Notes: a model not told the origin generated them from the sequence alone. Shown: positions 17,385-26,345, counted from the first letter of the stretch. The stretch is 64,000 nucleotides of DNA from Bacteriovorax stolpii (GCA_945905815.1 CAMDQH010000003.1:25298-89297); one strand, 5' to 3'. Program-made: numbers and translations.

Positions 17385-18490
17385 TGAGACATTCGACATT
17401 TCTGGAAGTAAACCTTGGTTTGCTTCAGGAAAATCTAAATAAGATAAAGCGTCTGACTAAGGCAAAGATCCTTCCGATGGTGAAGGCGGATGCCTACGGG
17501 AACGGACTCATACCAATTTCTAAGTTTTTAGTTCAAGATTGTGAAATCAAAAGACTAGGTTGTGCCACCCTTGGCGAGGCGATTCACCTTTTTAATGAAT
17601 GCCCTGATCTAAATGCTGAGTTAATGGTCTTTTCAGATACAGAAATTTCTAATCCTGATTTTTCTGAAGCATATTCCAATTTTGCAATTACGCCCGTTCT
17701 ACATCAGCCATCTGATTTAGAATCCGTCTTGTCGAATCCAACGTTGTCAAAATTACCGATCATCTTAAAAGTAAATACAGGTATGAATCGTCTGGGATTT
17801 AGTTTAGAAGAGCTTGCTAAATATGCTCCTCGCCTAAAGACCCGTGGGGTAAAGCATCTCTTGACTCATTTTGCCCGTTCAACTGAACAATTTAAAGATG
17901 GTGATAAAACCCACAAGCAGCTGAGTGAATTTAGTCAGGCGAAACAAATTCTTAAAGATGCCGGGGTGAGCGTTCAGGAAACCTCTGTTTCTAATTCCGG
18001 AGCGATTGAACAAAAGATTGGTCAAGACGAAACTTTTGTTCGGCCAGGGCTTATGCTCTACGGACCTTATAGTGTTGAACCAAGAATATGGGATGGCAGC
18101 CAGATATCAAGATTTGTGACAAAAATTTTGAGAACTTTTGAGGTTAAGAAAGGTACACCGGTAGGTTACGGCGTTAACGTTGCCCCTGAAGATGGTTTTA
18201 TTGCAGTCATAACTGTTGGGTATGCGGATTTCAGCGTTACCACTGCAAGTGGGGCAGATATCACTGTAAATGGTTACAAGGGTAAAATATTTGCTCGTGT
18301 AAGTATGGACATGATGTTTTTGATGTTTGATCCTTCCGTTGCAGGTAAATTAAAGTCTGAAGACCAAATCGAGATTTGGAATCATGACAATCGCGTAATT
18401 GGTGACCTCGCACTTTCGATGAAAACAATTCCTTATCATCTGATGTGTGGAGTAACTAATCGAATTCCAAGAATTTATAAGGTAAAATAA
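17384..18490 (+). CDS. alr: Alanine racemase
   Basis: A 368-residue PLP enzyme that makes D-alanine for peptidoglycan. The PLP lysine is Lys34 in PMVKADAYGNG. The barrel motif LKVNTGMNRLGF and the SNSGAI element are present. The C-terminal domain holds the catalytic Tyr in TVGYADF and the RVSMDMMFLMF motif. The start codon overlaps the preceding stop by one base; mlaE begins only six bases after its stop, so alr belongs to the same run of genes. Confidence 0.95.
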   Translation: MRHSTFLEVNLGLLQENLNKIKRLTKAKILPMVKADAYGNGLIPISKFLVQDCEIKRLGCATLGEAIHLFNECPDLNAELMVFSDTEISNPDFSEAYSNFAITPVLHQPSDLESVLSNPTLSKLPIILKVNTGMNRLGFSLEELAKYAPRLKTRGVKHLLTHFARSTEQFKDGDKTHKQLSEFSQAKQILKDAGVSVQETSVSNSGAIEQKIGQDETFVRPGLMLYGPYSVEPRIWDGSQISRFVTKILRTFEVKKGTPVGYGVNVAPEDGFIAVITVGYADFSVTTASGADITVNGYKGKIFARVSMDMMFLMFDPSVAGKLKSEDQIEIWNHDNRVIGDLALSMKTIPYHLMCGVTNRIPRIYKVK

Positions 18491-18495
18491 TTTTA

Positions 18496-19287
18496 ATGAA
18501 GCAAATGGTTGAAAAACGTATAGAAATTTTAGGGACAACTGTTCTGGATCTCCTGTTGGGGCTCGGCGGTTTTACTAATTATACAATGAAGACCATTTTT
18601 TGGACTTTTAAGCCACCTTATCGGTGGAAGCTTCTTTTTGATCAAATATATTTCATTGGTAATAAATCAATTTTTATTATTTTTCTCACCTCATCATTCA
18701 CTGGAGCAGTCTTTGCTTTTCAAATTTATGTTGGGATGAAAGTGATTAATGCTGATTCATTTATCGGTCCAATCGTAACAATTGCCCTTGCGAAAGAATT
18801 GGCACCCGTACTCACAGGCCTAGTGGTGGCCGGAAGATGTGGAGCTGCTATGGCGGCCCAGATAGGAAGCATGAAAGTGACTGAACAAATTGATGCTTTG
18901 GAAGTAATGGGTATCAACAGTTACCAATATCTTGCTGTTCCAAGAATTCTTGGCGCAACTTTAAGTTTGCCGCTTCTATCAGGCATTTTCTTGTTGATTG
19001 GCTACGGGGGCGCTTGGCTTATTGGTACTCAAGTTATTCAGATTGATGATGCGATATTTTCTTCGAAAATAAGTGATTTCATGGATCTCGGGATGGTGGC
19101 AGAAGGTCTTATTAAAGCTGCTGTATTTGGGTATTTAATTGGAATTATCGGTACGTTCCATGGATTTTCTGTAACAGGTGGGGCTGAAGGCGTTGGAAAA
19201 GGAACAAATTTAGCAGTGGTCTGGGGAATGATCACTGTACTTGTAGTGGATTTTTTCTTAACTAGCTTTTTAACCAAAATATTATGA
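18496..19287 (+). CDS. mlaE: MlaE-type phospholipid ABC transporter permease
   Basis: A 263-residue inner-membrane permease of the MlaEFD lipid transport system. About five to six hydrophobic segments are visible. The family signature region around TIALAKELAPVLTGLVVAGR, then the segment AAMAAQIGSMKVTEQIDALE, is highly typical of MlaE/YrbE. It overlaps mlaF by four bases (ATGA). Together with MlaF and MlaD it moves phospholipids between inner and outer membranes. Confidence 0.95.
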   Translation: MKQMVEKRIEILGTTVLDLLLGLGGFTNYTMKTIFWTFKPPYRWKLLFDQIYFIGNKSIFIIFLTSSFTGAVFAFQIYVGMKVINADSFIGPIVTIALAKELAPVLTGLVVAGRCGAAMAAQIGSMKVTEQIDALEVMGINSYQYLAVPRILGATLSLPLLSGIFLLIGYGGAWLIGTQVIQIDDAIFSSKISDFMDLGMVAEGLIKAAVFGYLIGIIGTFHGFSVTGGAEGVGKGTNLAVVWGMITVLVVDFFLTSFLTKIL

Positions 19288-20033
19288 CAAACGACCAGTG
19301 TTCAATTGAATTTAAGCACGTTACTAAAAAGTTTGGCGCGGCCACAGTTCTGGATGATGTTAACTTTGGTATTAAAAAAGATAAAATCACTACAGTTCTG
19401 GGTTTTTCGGGCGCTGGTAAAACGACCCTTATGAAACATATTCTCGGATTAACGATGCCTACTTCTGGTGACGTCGTAGTTCTAGGAACGGCCATCAATC
19501 ACATAGGTGAACTTGAGCTTAGAGAATTTCGCAGAAATTTTGGGATGGTCTTTCAGTACGCGGCTTTATTTGATTTTTTAACTTCATTTGAAAATGTTGC
19601 CTTTCCATTAAGGGAATTCACCAAAATGTCTGAAGAACAAATTACCGATAAGGTAATGGGGCTTTTAGTGTCGGTTGGGATTTCAAAGGAAGCAGCTTAC
19701 CGTTTACCCTCAGAACTTTCAGGTGGTATGAGAAAAAGGGTAGGGCTTGCTCGTGGATTGGCCCTTGATCCTCATATTATGCTTTATGATGAACCAACTT
19801 CTGGACTAGATCCCATAACAACACATATGGTTTATGATCTGATGAGGGAGACACATTATAATAACGTCCATAACGGTTTTACTTCAGTTATCATCTCGCA
19901 TGATATTCATGCCACACTAAAATACTCAGATGAAATCGTCTTCATGGAAAATGGCCATGTAGTTGAGCATTTAGATGTGGAAAGTTTCAAAAAATCGGAA
20001 AATCCTGTCATACGAAGATTCCTTGAGTTATAG
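19284..20033 (+). CDS. mlaF: MlaF-type ABC transporter ATPase
   Basis: A 249-residue ATPase energising the MlaE permease. Walker A is GFSGAGKTT (residues ~48-56), the signature is LSGGMRKRVGLARGLA and Walker B is IMLYDEPTSGLDP. The H-loop is VIISHD. The '-SGGMRKRV-' form of the signature is characteristic of Mla/Mce ATPases. It overlaps mlaE; mlaD follows after 43 bases. Confidence 0.95.
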   Translation: MTNDQCSIEFKHVTKKFGAATVLDDVNFGIKKDKITTVLGFSGAGKTTLMKHILGLTMPTSGDVVVLGTAINHIGELELREFRRNFGMVFQYAALFDFLTSFENVAFPLREFTKMSEEQITDKVMGLLVSVGISKEAAYRLPSELSGGMRKRVGLARGLALDPHIMLYDEPTSGLDPITTHMVYDLMRETHYNNVHNGFTSVIISHDIHATLKYSDEIVFMENGHVVEHLDVESFKKSENPVIRRFLEL

Positions 20034-20076
20034 CCGAAATCGCTTATCATTAATTTAATAACAGATAGTTACTGTT

Positions 20077-21483
20077 GTGAATTTTGATGGAGTAAAATTC
20101 TTGAACCCACTGAAAGTTGGACTGTTAACTTTAGCTGCATTGGCCAGCGTAGTTATAATGTCCCTTAAAATTACAACAAATAAATCCGGCTTTGGTGAGT
20201 ACGTTACTTATAAAACTGTGCTTAAAGATGCATCAGGGATTTTTGAAAAATCGTCTATTAAAGTTGCGGGTATTAATGCCGGTAGAATTAAATCGATTGA
20301 ACTTCATGGCTCCGAAGGCGCTCTCCTTACTTTTGAAATGCTTGAAGGGATTAAGCTCACCAATAATTCACGTCTAAAAATTAAGAGTGTAGGATTTCTT
20401 GGTGATAAATATTTAGATATAATTTTAGGTGACCAGAACTCAGAAAAACTCCCCGCAGAATCAATGATACCCGCTGAGGGTGGAGAAGGTTTTGAAGAAT
20501 TATCTAAAGATGCCGGCGAGGTTTTGAAAGAGATTAAAGAAATCGCTAAAACGATTAAAGAATCTTTGCGTGATGAACAGGGTAAAAATATGGTCAAAGA
20601 GATCATTGCTAATATCCATGATATCACCGGAAGTCTTAAGAGACTCACGAATGGAAATGAAGACAAAATTAACCAAATTATTGATGAAGTAAAATCGATT
20701 ACGCAGCAACTCGCTTTTGAAACCGATCGTAACCAAACTGATTCTCTGATGGGTGATCTCTCTAAAATTGGACCAATTCTCGATAAGGCAGATACTGCTG
20801 TTAATGATTTGAAAATAATAATGGCCGATTTAAAAGATGGTAAAGGGACTATTGGGAAATTGCTAAGAGATGATGCCGTTGTGGATCAGGTTTCACAAAC
20901 ACTTTCCAGCGTTAACCGTTTAGTTAACCGAATTAATAACATTGAAGCCGATATTGGACTATCTACGGGTGCGAACACGCGAAATGGAACTGACACTCGT
21001 TTTGACCTTGATATCTATCCTGCCCCTGAAAGATTTTTTCGTTTAGGTGTCGTAACTAATGAATTTGGCCGCGTAAATGAATCAGAAACTGACACTTACA
21101 CAAGGACTGATAACGGTCCAACTGTTTACACAAATAAGCGTAAAATTAATAAAGACGCTTTTAAATTCAACTTTCAGATTGGTCGCCGAATCCAGCGTTT
21201 TGGTCTCCGTGCCGGCTTGATAGAGTCGACTGGTGGAGTTGGAATGGATTATTTCTTTCCAGATTGGGGAGTCAGAACAGGACTTGAGTTGTTTGATTAC
21301 CAAAAAGAAGCTGGTCCTAATTTACGTTTTATGACCGAAGTAAAATTATGGAACGTTATGTTTGCCAGGATTGCCGGGGAAGATTTAGTTTCTAAAAGTG
21401 GTAATCAAAGTGCTACATTCTCTTTAGGATTAAGATTTAGTGACCAAGATCTTGCAGCACTTATAGGTATTTTTGCTAGGTAA
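20077..21483 (+). CDS. mlaD: MlaD-type MCE protein with beta-rich C-terminal extension
   Basis: A 468-residue protein. One N-terminal membrane helix (residues ~13-30) is followed by an MCE domain at ~38-115, including SGIFEKSSIKVAGINAGRI and SVGFLGDKYLDIIL. A long helical region with the typical DLKDGKGTIGKLLRDD element ends near residue 300. The last ~150 residues alternate in a pattern typical of outer-membrane beta strands (FKFNFQIGRRIQRFGLRAGL, VRTGLELFDYQ). Standard MlaD is only ~180 residues, so this protein could bridge from inner to outer membrane (inference). The GTG at 20077 lacks a clear ribosome site; a TTG at 20101 with GGAG eight bases ahead is a good alternative start. Confidence 0.88.
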   Translation: MNFDGVKFLNPLKVGLLTLAALASVVIMSLKITTNKSGFGEYVTYKTVLKDASGIFEKSSIKVAGINAGRIKSIELHGSEGALLTFEMLEGIKLTNNSRLKIKSVGFLGDKYLDIILGDQNSEKLPAESMIPAEGGEGFEELSKDAGEVLKEIKEIAKTIKESLRDEQGKNMVKEIIANIHDITGSLKRLTNGNEDKINQIIDEVKSITQQLAFETDRNQTDSLMGDLSKIGPILDKADTAVNDLKIIMADLKDGKGTIGKLLRDDAVVDQVSQTLSSVNRLVNRINNIEADIGLSTGANTRNGTDTRFDLDIYPAPERFFRLGVVTNEFGRVNESETDTYTRTDNGPTVYTNKRKINKDAFKFNFQIGRRIQRFGLRAGLIESTGGVGMDYFFPDWGVRTGLELFDYQKEAGPNLRFMTEVKLWNVMFARIAGEDLVSKSGNQSATFSLGLRFSDQDLAALIGIFAR

Positions 21484-21486
21484 AGT

Positions 21487-22107
21487 ATGGAAAAGAATTG
21501 GCTAATTAGAACAAAGTCGAATCACATTTTAGGACCTGTCTCTAAAGAGAAGGTTAATGAGTTGTACCAGAATGGTTCCATTAAGCAGGACGACGAGATT
21601 TGTAGTGGTAATGGATACTGGTTTTTTATCAGAGAAAGCGACCTTGTAGAGAGATATTTGTTGGGCAATAGTACACAGACTTTTAATCCAATTAGTGAAG
21701 CCAAGGATATCCTAACTTCATCAGGCAAAGGCGTTTACGAACCTACACGTGACGATATTACAATGATTGGTGGAATAGACATTAACAAAATTAAAGAAGC
21801 AGCTGTCGCAAAACCAGCTATTGCTAGTCCTGTTTCTAAAACTGTTTCTGACGATTCCCAGAAAAAAAAAATAATATCTGAAACCCAACCCAAGCAGTCA
21901 GATGTTATTGTTAAACAGCCCAAGCAAGGCTATTTTAAGTATCTTGGAATCATTGTTTTTATCTTCCTCGTTTTAATCATTTATTTTCGTAAGTCTATTC
22001 TGAAATCTTTTTTTAACCCTGAAGCTTATTTAAGAAATCCTACATCTTTAATAATGGCCGAAGCTTATGCCCAGAATGACAATTCTGCTAAAAAAAAAAA
22101 CTATTAG
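21487..22107 (+). CDS. GYF_2-like membrane protein, 5' part of a frameshifted gene
   Basis: The zero-frame product has 206 residues. Residues ~3-50 resemble the GYF_2/DUF4339 fold (NWLIRTKSNHILGPVSKEKV, then GYWFF), a small domain usually involved in protein-protein contact. A polar linker leads to one membrane helix (YLGIIVFIFLVLIIYF). The frame then hits an 11-A run and stops two codons later. A -1 shift at that run, or one extra A, joins it to the following open frame and gives a ~578-residue protein. The gene lies four bases after mlaD and probably belongs to that operon. Function unknown. Confidence 0.75.
   Translation: MEKNWLIRTKSNHILGPVSKEKVNELYQNGSIKQDDEICSGNGYWFFIRESDLVERYLLGNSTQTFNPISEAKDILTSSGKGVYEPTRDDITMIGGIDINKIKEAAVAKPAIASPVSKTVSDDSQKKKIISETQPKQSDVIVKQPKQGYFKYLGIIVFIFLVLIIYFRKSILKSFFNPEAYLRNPTSLIMAEAYAQNDNSAKKKNY
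22090..22100 (+). other. A11 homopolymer: slippage, phase-variation or frameshift site
   Basis: Eleven consecutive A residues lie exactly where the reading frame breaks. The zero frame ends at TAG (22105-22107). The -1 frame reads on as ...K-L-L-E-S-E-V and is open to 23222. RNA polymerase or replication slippage adding one A would restore a single continuous frame. A sequencing length error at the homopolymer would look the same. Confidence 0.7.
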
Positions 22108-23222
22108 AATCTGAAGTTTCAATTGATGAAGTTGTTTTTAGGCCATCGATAAATCTTGAAGGGTTTAGAGTTGTCAGCTCCTTTGATATCGATAAATTTA
22201 ACTGTCAAAAGCTAGAAAGTAGTATTTTTCAATTAGGTGTAATTCTCTACCCACCAGATTTAATTAATGAAAAGTTTTTGATTAGTGTTCGTAATTGTAT
22301 GCTTAAACTGAATGAGAAAAATCCTGTTAAAAAGTGGCTCACCTCTCAATCTTCCAATATAAAGCCTAGTACTGTTGAGCAACAAAAGATTGATCTACTA
22401 GGAGAAATGTTGAATTCTCAGTTCAACCTTATTACTGACCATAAAATAAAAACATCTGTTATTGGCCTAATTGCAGAGATTAAGGGAACTACTAATATTG
22501 AGAAGCTCTTAAAATCATACCTTTATCTTATGATTGGAAACATTACTCGCTCAGATACAATTTTAAAATCAATTATCTCCCAACCTCCAAGAACATTTTA
22601 TAAAGGCTTCACCATAAATTCTTCGATTTATCATAAAATGACTGAAGTTAACCTTGAAAAGATTTTGAGGAAGTTTTCTCGTCACCCAGCTGACCGTCTC
22701 GTTTTTTTTCTTTTTATTGGATATCTCAAAAGTTATTTAAATAAACCCGATCTTCTTGAACTCGTCGATGAGATAGAGCCAAGTGATATGAAACAGAGAA
22801 TAACACTTTCTTATACATTAAGGGTTTCTCCAGATTTTGTTAGCTTTTATAGACTTTTATCAATGAGTGAAAAAAGAAAAATGAAAAATCTGCGGACGGG
22901 AAAGTACTCAACCGAAATGCAAAGTCTTTGGGTCTGGCCTTTTATAAATATAGACCCCTTGATCTCTGATGTAATGGTTGAAAGAGTAAAGACATTGGAT
23001 GAAAGCGACACTTTATGGTCAATTTATCTTGTTGCCGATGAGAAGTTGGCCGATATTTACTTTAGTAAAGGCGGTCAGGCCGTTGCGCGTAGGAGAAACT
23101 TTTTACGGCAGCATCTTGCAAATAAAGAAGATTTTATGCTCACTCTTTATAAGTTAATTGAAATGGGCGATATTGATGAAAGACTTGTAAACGAAGTGTC
23201 TCAATTTATGATCCATGAGTAA
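22098..23222 (+). CDS. 3' part of the frameshifted GYF-like membrane gene
   Basis: The frame is open from the A11 run to the stop at 23222, about 374 residues. The first plausible independent start is a TTG at 22278, which has no ribosome site and would discard ~60 residues of protein-like sequence (VVFRPSINLEGFRVVSSFDI). I therefore read it as the continuation of the preceding gene by a -1 shift. The region is a helical, TPR-like or alpha-solenoid-looking domain of unknown function, lying on the far side of the upstream membrane helix. It overlaps the methyltransferase start by eight bases, implying that the full frame is translated. Confidence 0.65.
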   Translation, partial: KLLESEVSIDEVVFRPSINLEGFRVVSSFDIDKFNCQKLESSIFQLGVILYPPDLINEKFLISVRNCMLKLNEKNPVKKWLTSQSSNIKPSTVEQQKIDLLGEMLNSQFNLITDHKIKTSVIGLIAEIKGTTNIEKLLKSYLYLMIGNITRSDTILKSIISQPPRTFYKGFTINSSIYHKMTEVNLEKILRKFSRHPADRLVFFLFIGYLKSYLNKPDLLELVDEIEPSDMKQRITLSYTLRVSPDFVSFYRLLSMSEKRKMKNLRTGKYSTEMQSLWVWPFINIDPLISDVMVERVKTLDESDTLWSIYLVADEKLADIYFSKGGQAVARRRNFLRQHLANKEDFMLTLYKLIEMGDIDERLVNEVSQFMIHE

Positions 23223-23799
23223 TTATTCTCAGCCTGCCTTCTACCGTTTCAATGAAGATTCGATCAATCTCGTTAAATGGATTCAGGCCACCGGAATCAA
23301 ACCTGATCGGATTCTTGATTTAGGTGCCGGAAGCGGAGTTCTTGGTATTGAGTTGGCCTTGTTGCTGAACCCTCAAAATTTAACTTTAGTTGAGGTTCAG
23401 GCAGAATTTCAGTCACATGTTGAAACAAACTGCCGTTATTTTTTATCAAACTCTGTGGCGTATTCAATTATCATTAAATCATTTTCGGATTTTAAATCCG
23501 ATCAGAAATTTGATCTTATTGTTTGTAATCCACCTTATTACTTACCAGGAAATGGAGAGTTACCGCAAGACCCAAAAAGGGCAATTGCTCGTACATTTTT
23601 AATTGATTCATGGCCAATATTACTGAAGACTATTTCAGATTCAATAAGCGCAGAAGGAAAAGGTTTTATAGTCCTGAAAGAAGATAAAGCACTATTTGAA
23701 AGTATTTCTCAATATTCTCATAAGTATGATTTAGATGTAAAAAAGAACGACGTTGGTTCCATTATGATTTTAGAACTATTTAGATTGAATAAAAAGTGA
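23215..23799 (+). CDS. TrmN6-like N6-adenine tRNA methyltransferase
   Basis: A 194-residue SAM-dependent methyltransferase. Motif I is ILDLGAGSGVLGIELALL (residues ~31-48) and the catalytic amino-methylase motif is VCNPPYYLPG. The NPPY form and 'small methyltransferase' length fit the family that methylates A37 of tRNA1(Val) (TrmN6/YfiC); other N6-adenine or N5-glutamine methylases share these motifs, so the substrate is not certain. It overlaps the preceding gene by eight bases and its 3' end overlaps the convergent DUF721 gene by 24. Confidence 0.82.
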   Translation: MSNYSQPAFYRFNEDSINLVKWIQATGIKPDRILDLGAGSGVLGIELALLLNPQNLTLVEVQAEFQSHVETNCRYFLSNSVAYSIIIKSFSDFKSDQKFDLIVCNPPYYLPGNGELPQDPKRAIARTFLIDSWPILLKTISDSISAEGKGFIVLKEDKALFESISQYSHKYDLDVKKNDVGSIMILELFRLNKK

Positions 23800-24279
23800 G
23801 ATTAGACTGTCTCTAAGTTCGGAGTCCTCAACATCACTAAAAAGCCTTTCAGCTTCCTGTTTGAGGATTTTATATTTTGGACTTTGTGGATGAAGCTTGG
23901 GAGCAAGTGCTAGCTCTTTTTCTTTAATCAACTTCTGTTCAAAAAAGTTTTCCTGTGTTTGAAATGCTAGTTTTTTGACAATTGGCTTTAGGTTTGGGAA
24001 CTGTTTGAAAACCTCTTTTTTGATCATTTCGGACGAAAAAGAAAGTTCCTGAGAGTAGCTAGAGTGCTTGGTAATAACAAAAAGTGAGTCTTGTTTAATC
24101 TTCAATGGAGAGGTAACTGCAGCAAGCTTCTCTCCTACAATTTCGGGCCATTTTCTTATCAAATCCAGAAAGTCAAAAGTCAAAAATAACGAATGCATTT
24201 CATCGCGCTTGATGTCATGGGAATCAATCCGGTCTAAATCACCGTAATTTAGTCTTTTATAGCCCAACTTTTTAAACAT
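23776..24279 (-). CDS. DUF721/DciA-like protein
   Basis: A 167-residue protein. Residues ~30-100 contain the DUF721 pattern: a Trp-containing helix (LIRKWPEIVGEKLAAVTSPL), a strand (DSLFVITKHSSYSQEL) and an amphipathic helix. DciA proteins of this family load the replicative helicase DnaB; that role here is inference. The C-terminal ~60 residues are charged and helical. It is divergent from lptE and convergent with the methyltransferase, with a 24-base 3' overlap. Confidence 0.75.
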   Translation of the reverse strand: MFKKLGYKRLNYGDLDRIDSHDIKRDEMHSLFLTFDFLDLIRKWPEIVGEKLAAVTSPLKIKQDSLFVITKHSSYSQELSFSSEMIKKEVFKQFPNLKPIVKKLAFQTQENFFEQKLIKEKELALAPKLHPQSPKYKILKQEAERLFSDVEDSELRDSLISLFIQSK

Positions 24280-24330
24280 AGATAAACCACTAACCTAGCC
24301 CACGTAAGATGTCTATGGTATAGGTTAAAG

Positions 24331-24975
24331 ATGAAATGGTTGTTGATTCTGATCTTTATAACTGGTTGTGGCGGTTATCGCTACGCTCAACAGGATAATC
24401 CTTTATCTCAATATGGGATTTCGAGCTTATCTGTTCCTATGTTTTTTAACTATTCGAACTTACCTGAAGTGTCACATAACTTTACCCGAGAAACTTATCG
24501 TCTCTTGTCTCGATATCCTGGGTTGAAGCTCAAGAGTGGTTACCATTCCGAGTCAGATGCGATTTTAATCGGAATCATTAAAACCCCGGAGAAAATGAAA
24601 GATACACTGGTCCCGAGTAACCTTCGAGTTGCTCAAGACAAAGCAGGGACAGCAATAGGGGATGTTAGACAAGATTTTTACATACCAGGTACTACTGATG
24701 TCTCTTTTATTCTTCAGATTATTATTATTAAAAAGCCGACTGAAGAGGAGCTTACTTTATTGAAATCCGGACTTGGTGATAAAGTGAAACTAACTTCAAG
24801 AATTATTTTTAACGATACAATTCCCTTGAGGTCTCAGTACACTCGAGAGATTTTTGATAACGAAGAGGTTAGTGTGACGGCGACACAGAATGCTGGTATC
24901 CAAAGAAAAGTAACAAAGACTTTGGCCGAGCAAGCCGCTATTTCAATTAGAGATATGATCCTTTATGCATTCTAA
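24331..24975 (+). CDS. lptE: LptE-like LPS-assembly lipoprotein
   Basis: A 214-residue lipoprotein with signal MKWLLILIFITGC (lipobox ITGC) followed by GGYRYA, the usual LptE opening. The N-terminal 'ISSLSVPMFFNYSNLP...FTRE' and 'DAILIGIIKTP' blocks fit the LptE fold. LptE plugs the LptD barrel and helps insert LPS in the outer membrane. It overlaps the next gene, a HolA-like subunit, by 11 bases; lptE-holA is also the E. coli order, which supports both calls. Confidence 0.82.
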   Translation: MKWLLILIFITGCGGYRYAQQDNPLSQYGISSLSVPMFFNYSNLPEVSHNFTRETYRLLSRYPGLKLKSGYHSESDAILIGIIKTPEKMKDTLVPSNLRVAQDKAGTAIGDVRQDFYIPGTTDVSFILQIIIIKKPTEEELTLLKSGLGDKVKLTSRIIFNDTIPLRSQYTREIFDNEEVSVTATQNAGIQRKVTKTLAEQAAISIRDMILYAF

Positions 24976-25918
24976 ATGGCAAATCTGGGATTTCTTTTCT
25001 TCTTTTCAACGAAATTATTTAGCTTCTTTCAATGGTCTTTTGGCCATGAACACCTTTGATCCTATTTGTATGAAAATGATGAAGGATTTTCTTGTTAAAG
25101 GTTCAGAGGGAAGGACGATACATCATAAATTGGCGGGAGAAGTTACTAGCAATTGGATTGAAGAAGAGTTTCAAACTCTGAGCCTCTTCGGCGGAGCAGA
25201 CTGTTTTCTTATTCATTTGGCTCAAGACTTAAAAGCGGACATTTTAGACCTACTTGCCAAGCTTGAGCTTAGTGATCGATTTGTAATTCTTTGTTATGAA
25301 TCGGAAGGTGTAAGTTGGAAAAAAATAATTAAGGACGCTAAGATTGCAACCCTTGTTATCGAACCACCTCGTTTTTGGGAATTAAATAAACTCTTGGATT
25401 TTGTGGCAAACTATCTCAGATTACCACTTTCATATGATGCAAAAACATGGATACTGGACGCATTGGAAAACAATCTAAGCACTTTTTATAATACGTGCAC
25501 AGTCTTAAAGCTAAATTATCCTGAATCAAAAGAGGTCTCTACCGCTGAAGTGAAAAGTCTTTTTACTTTGGATAGACTTGATCAATTTGCTATGGCCTCA
25601 ATGTTTACGCGTAAAAAGTTCTCCGATTTTTATGATCGTCTTGTTCAGCTTGAAGGTGACTTTGATAAAATGCGTGGTTTCTTCGGCTTTATGCAAGGCC
25701 ATCTTATAAAACTTGCAGACACCAGTTATCTTGCCCAGAAGCCACGTCTCACTCAATATGATAAAGATCTCCAGAGCACGGCAAAGCTTTGGAAGATTGA
25801 AGAAATCACAATAGAAATCGATAGATTCAATCAATGGGAAATACAATCGAAGAAAAAAGATAGTTTTCTCTGGAATGAGCTTCGTCAAAAACATTTGCGT
25901 GCTTTGATTCGGGAATGA
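24965..25918 (+). CDS. holA: DNA polymerase III delta subunit (HolA-like)
   Basis: A 317-residue cytosolic protein, slightly shorter than the usual ~340. The stretch IEEEFQTLSLFGGADCFLIH corresponds to the conserved 'SLF' block of the clamp-loader delta subunit. The rest matches the family only in overall helical layout (LDFVANYLRLPLSYDAKTWI, LDRLDQFAMASMF). Delta opens the beta clamp. Gene order after lptE is the second line of evidence. Confidence 0.75.
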   Translation: MHSKWQIWDFFSSFQRNYLASFNGLLAMNTFDPICMKMMKDFLVKGSEGRTIHHKLAGEVTSNWIEEEFQTLSLFGGADCFLIHLAQDLKADILDLLAKLELSDRFVILCYESEGVSWKKIIKDAKIATLVIEPPRFWELNKLLDFVANYLRLPLSYDAKTWILDALENNLSTFYNTCTVLKLNYPESKEVSTAEVKSLFTLDRLDQFAMASMFTRKKFSDFYDRLVQLEGDFDKMRGFFGFMQGHLIKLADTSYLAQKPRLTQYDKDLQSTAKLWKIEEITIEIDRFNQWEIQSKKKDSFLWNELRQKHLRALIRE

Positions 25919-25996
25919 AGCGCCCATAAAGCTTTCCTCAAAAATGTATAGTTAGATTTGTAAACCTGAAGACTTCAATAAAATTTAAATGGAGCA

Positions 25997-26164
25997 ATGG
26001 CCAGGACTGGCTTCAAAGTGGTTGCCGGTTCAAAAAGTGTTAATGGCAATAAATCGTTGGATATGAAAGGTAAGTCATTTAAACAGTCTATTAATCATGC
26101 AAACTCTAGTCTCTTGGGCCTGGAGTGCGGTTGCTTGACTGGAGACGATGAAGCTAATGGTTAA
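25997..26164 (+). pseudogene. Short fragment at the left of the BLUF/IS3 islet
   Basis: An ATG opens a 55-residue frame beginning MARTGFKVVAGSKSVNG, then NKSLDMKGKSFKQSI, which looks like the genuine start of a small basic protein. After ~36 residues it becomes unlike protein and runs into the IS3 remnant, so the original gene is probably cut. GGAG is only two bases from the ATG. No family recognised. Confidence 0.3.
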
Positions 26165-26345
26165 ACCCCTAGGCCGATTTTTTTCCTCGTCCTTATAATC
26201 TATCTTATTCAATTCTTCAAACTCCTCTGGCGACACATATCCCAGGCTCGAATGAAGTTTTTTTGTTATAAAATTCTTAATAAAGTGTGGCAAATTTTCA
26301 ATAACGTCCAAGCGTTGTCATAGGGGCTTGGTATGAGATTGAAAG
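26075..26345 (-). mobile_element. Remnant of an IS3-family transposase (OrfB C-terminus)
   Basis: On the minus strand, one frame carries PSPYDNAW (the 'PYDNA' block near the third catalytic residue of IS3-type DDE transposases). A second frame then carries KLHSSLGYVSPEEFEELN, the highly characteristic C-terminal motif of the same family. The two are out of frame and the intervening residues and most of the 5' gene are gone. The frame continues past the normal end to 26075. No terminal inverted repeats or target duplication were recognised. Confidence 0.75.
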
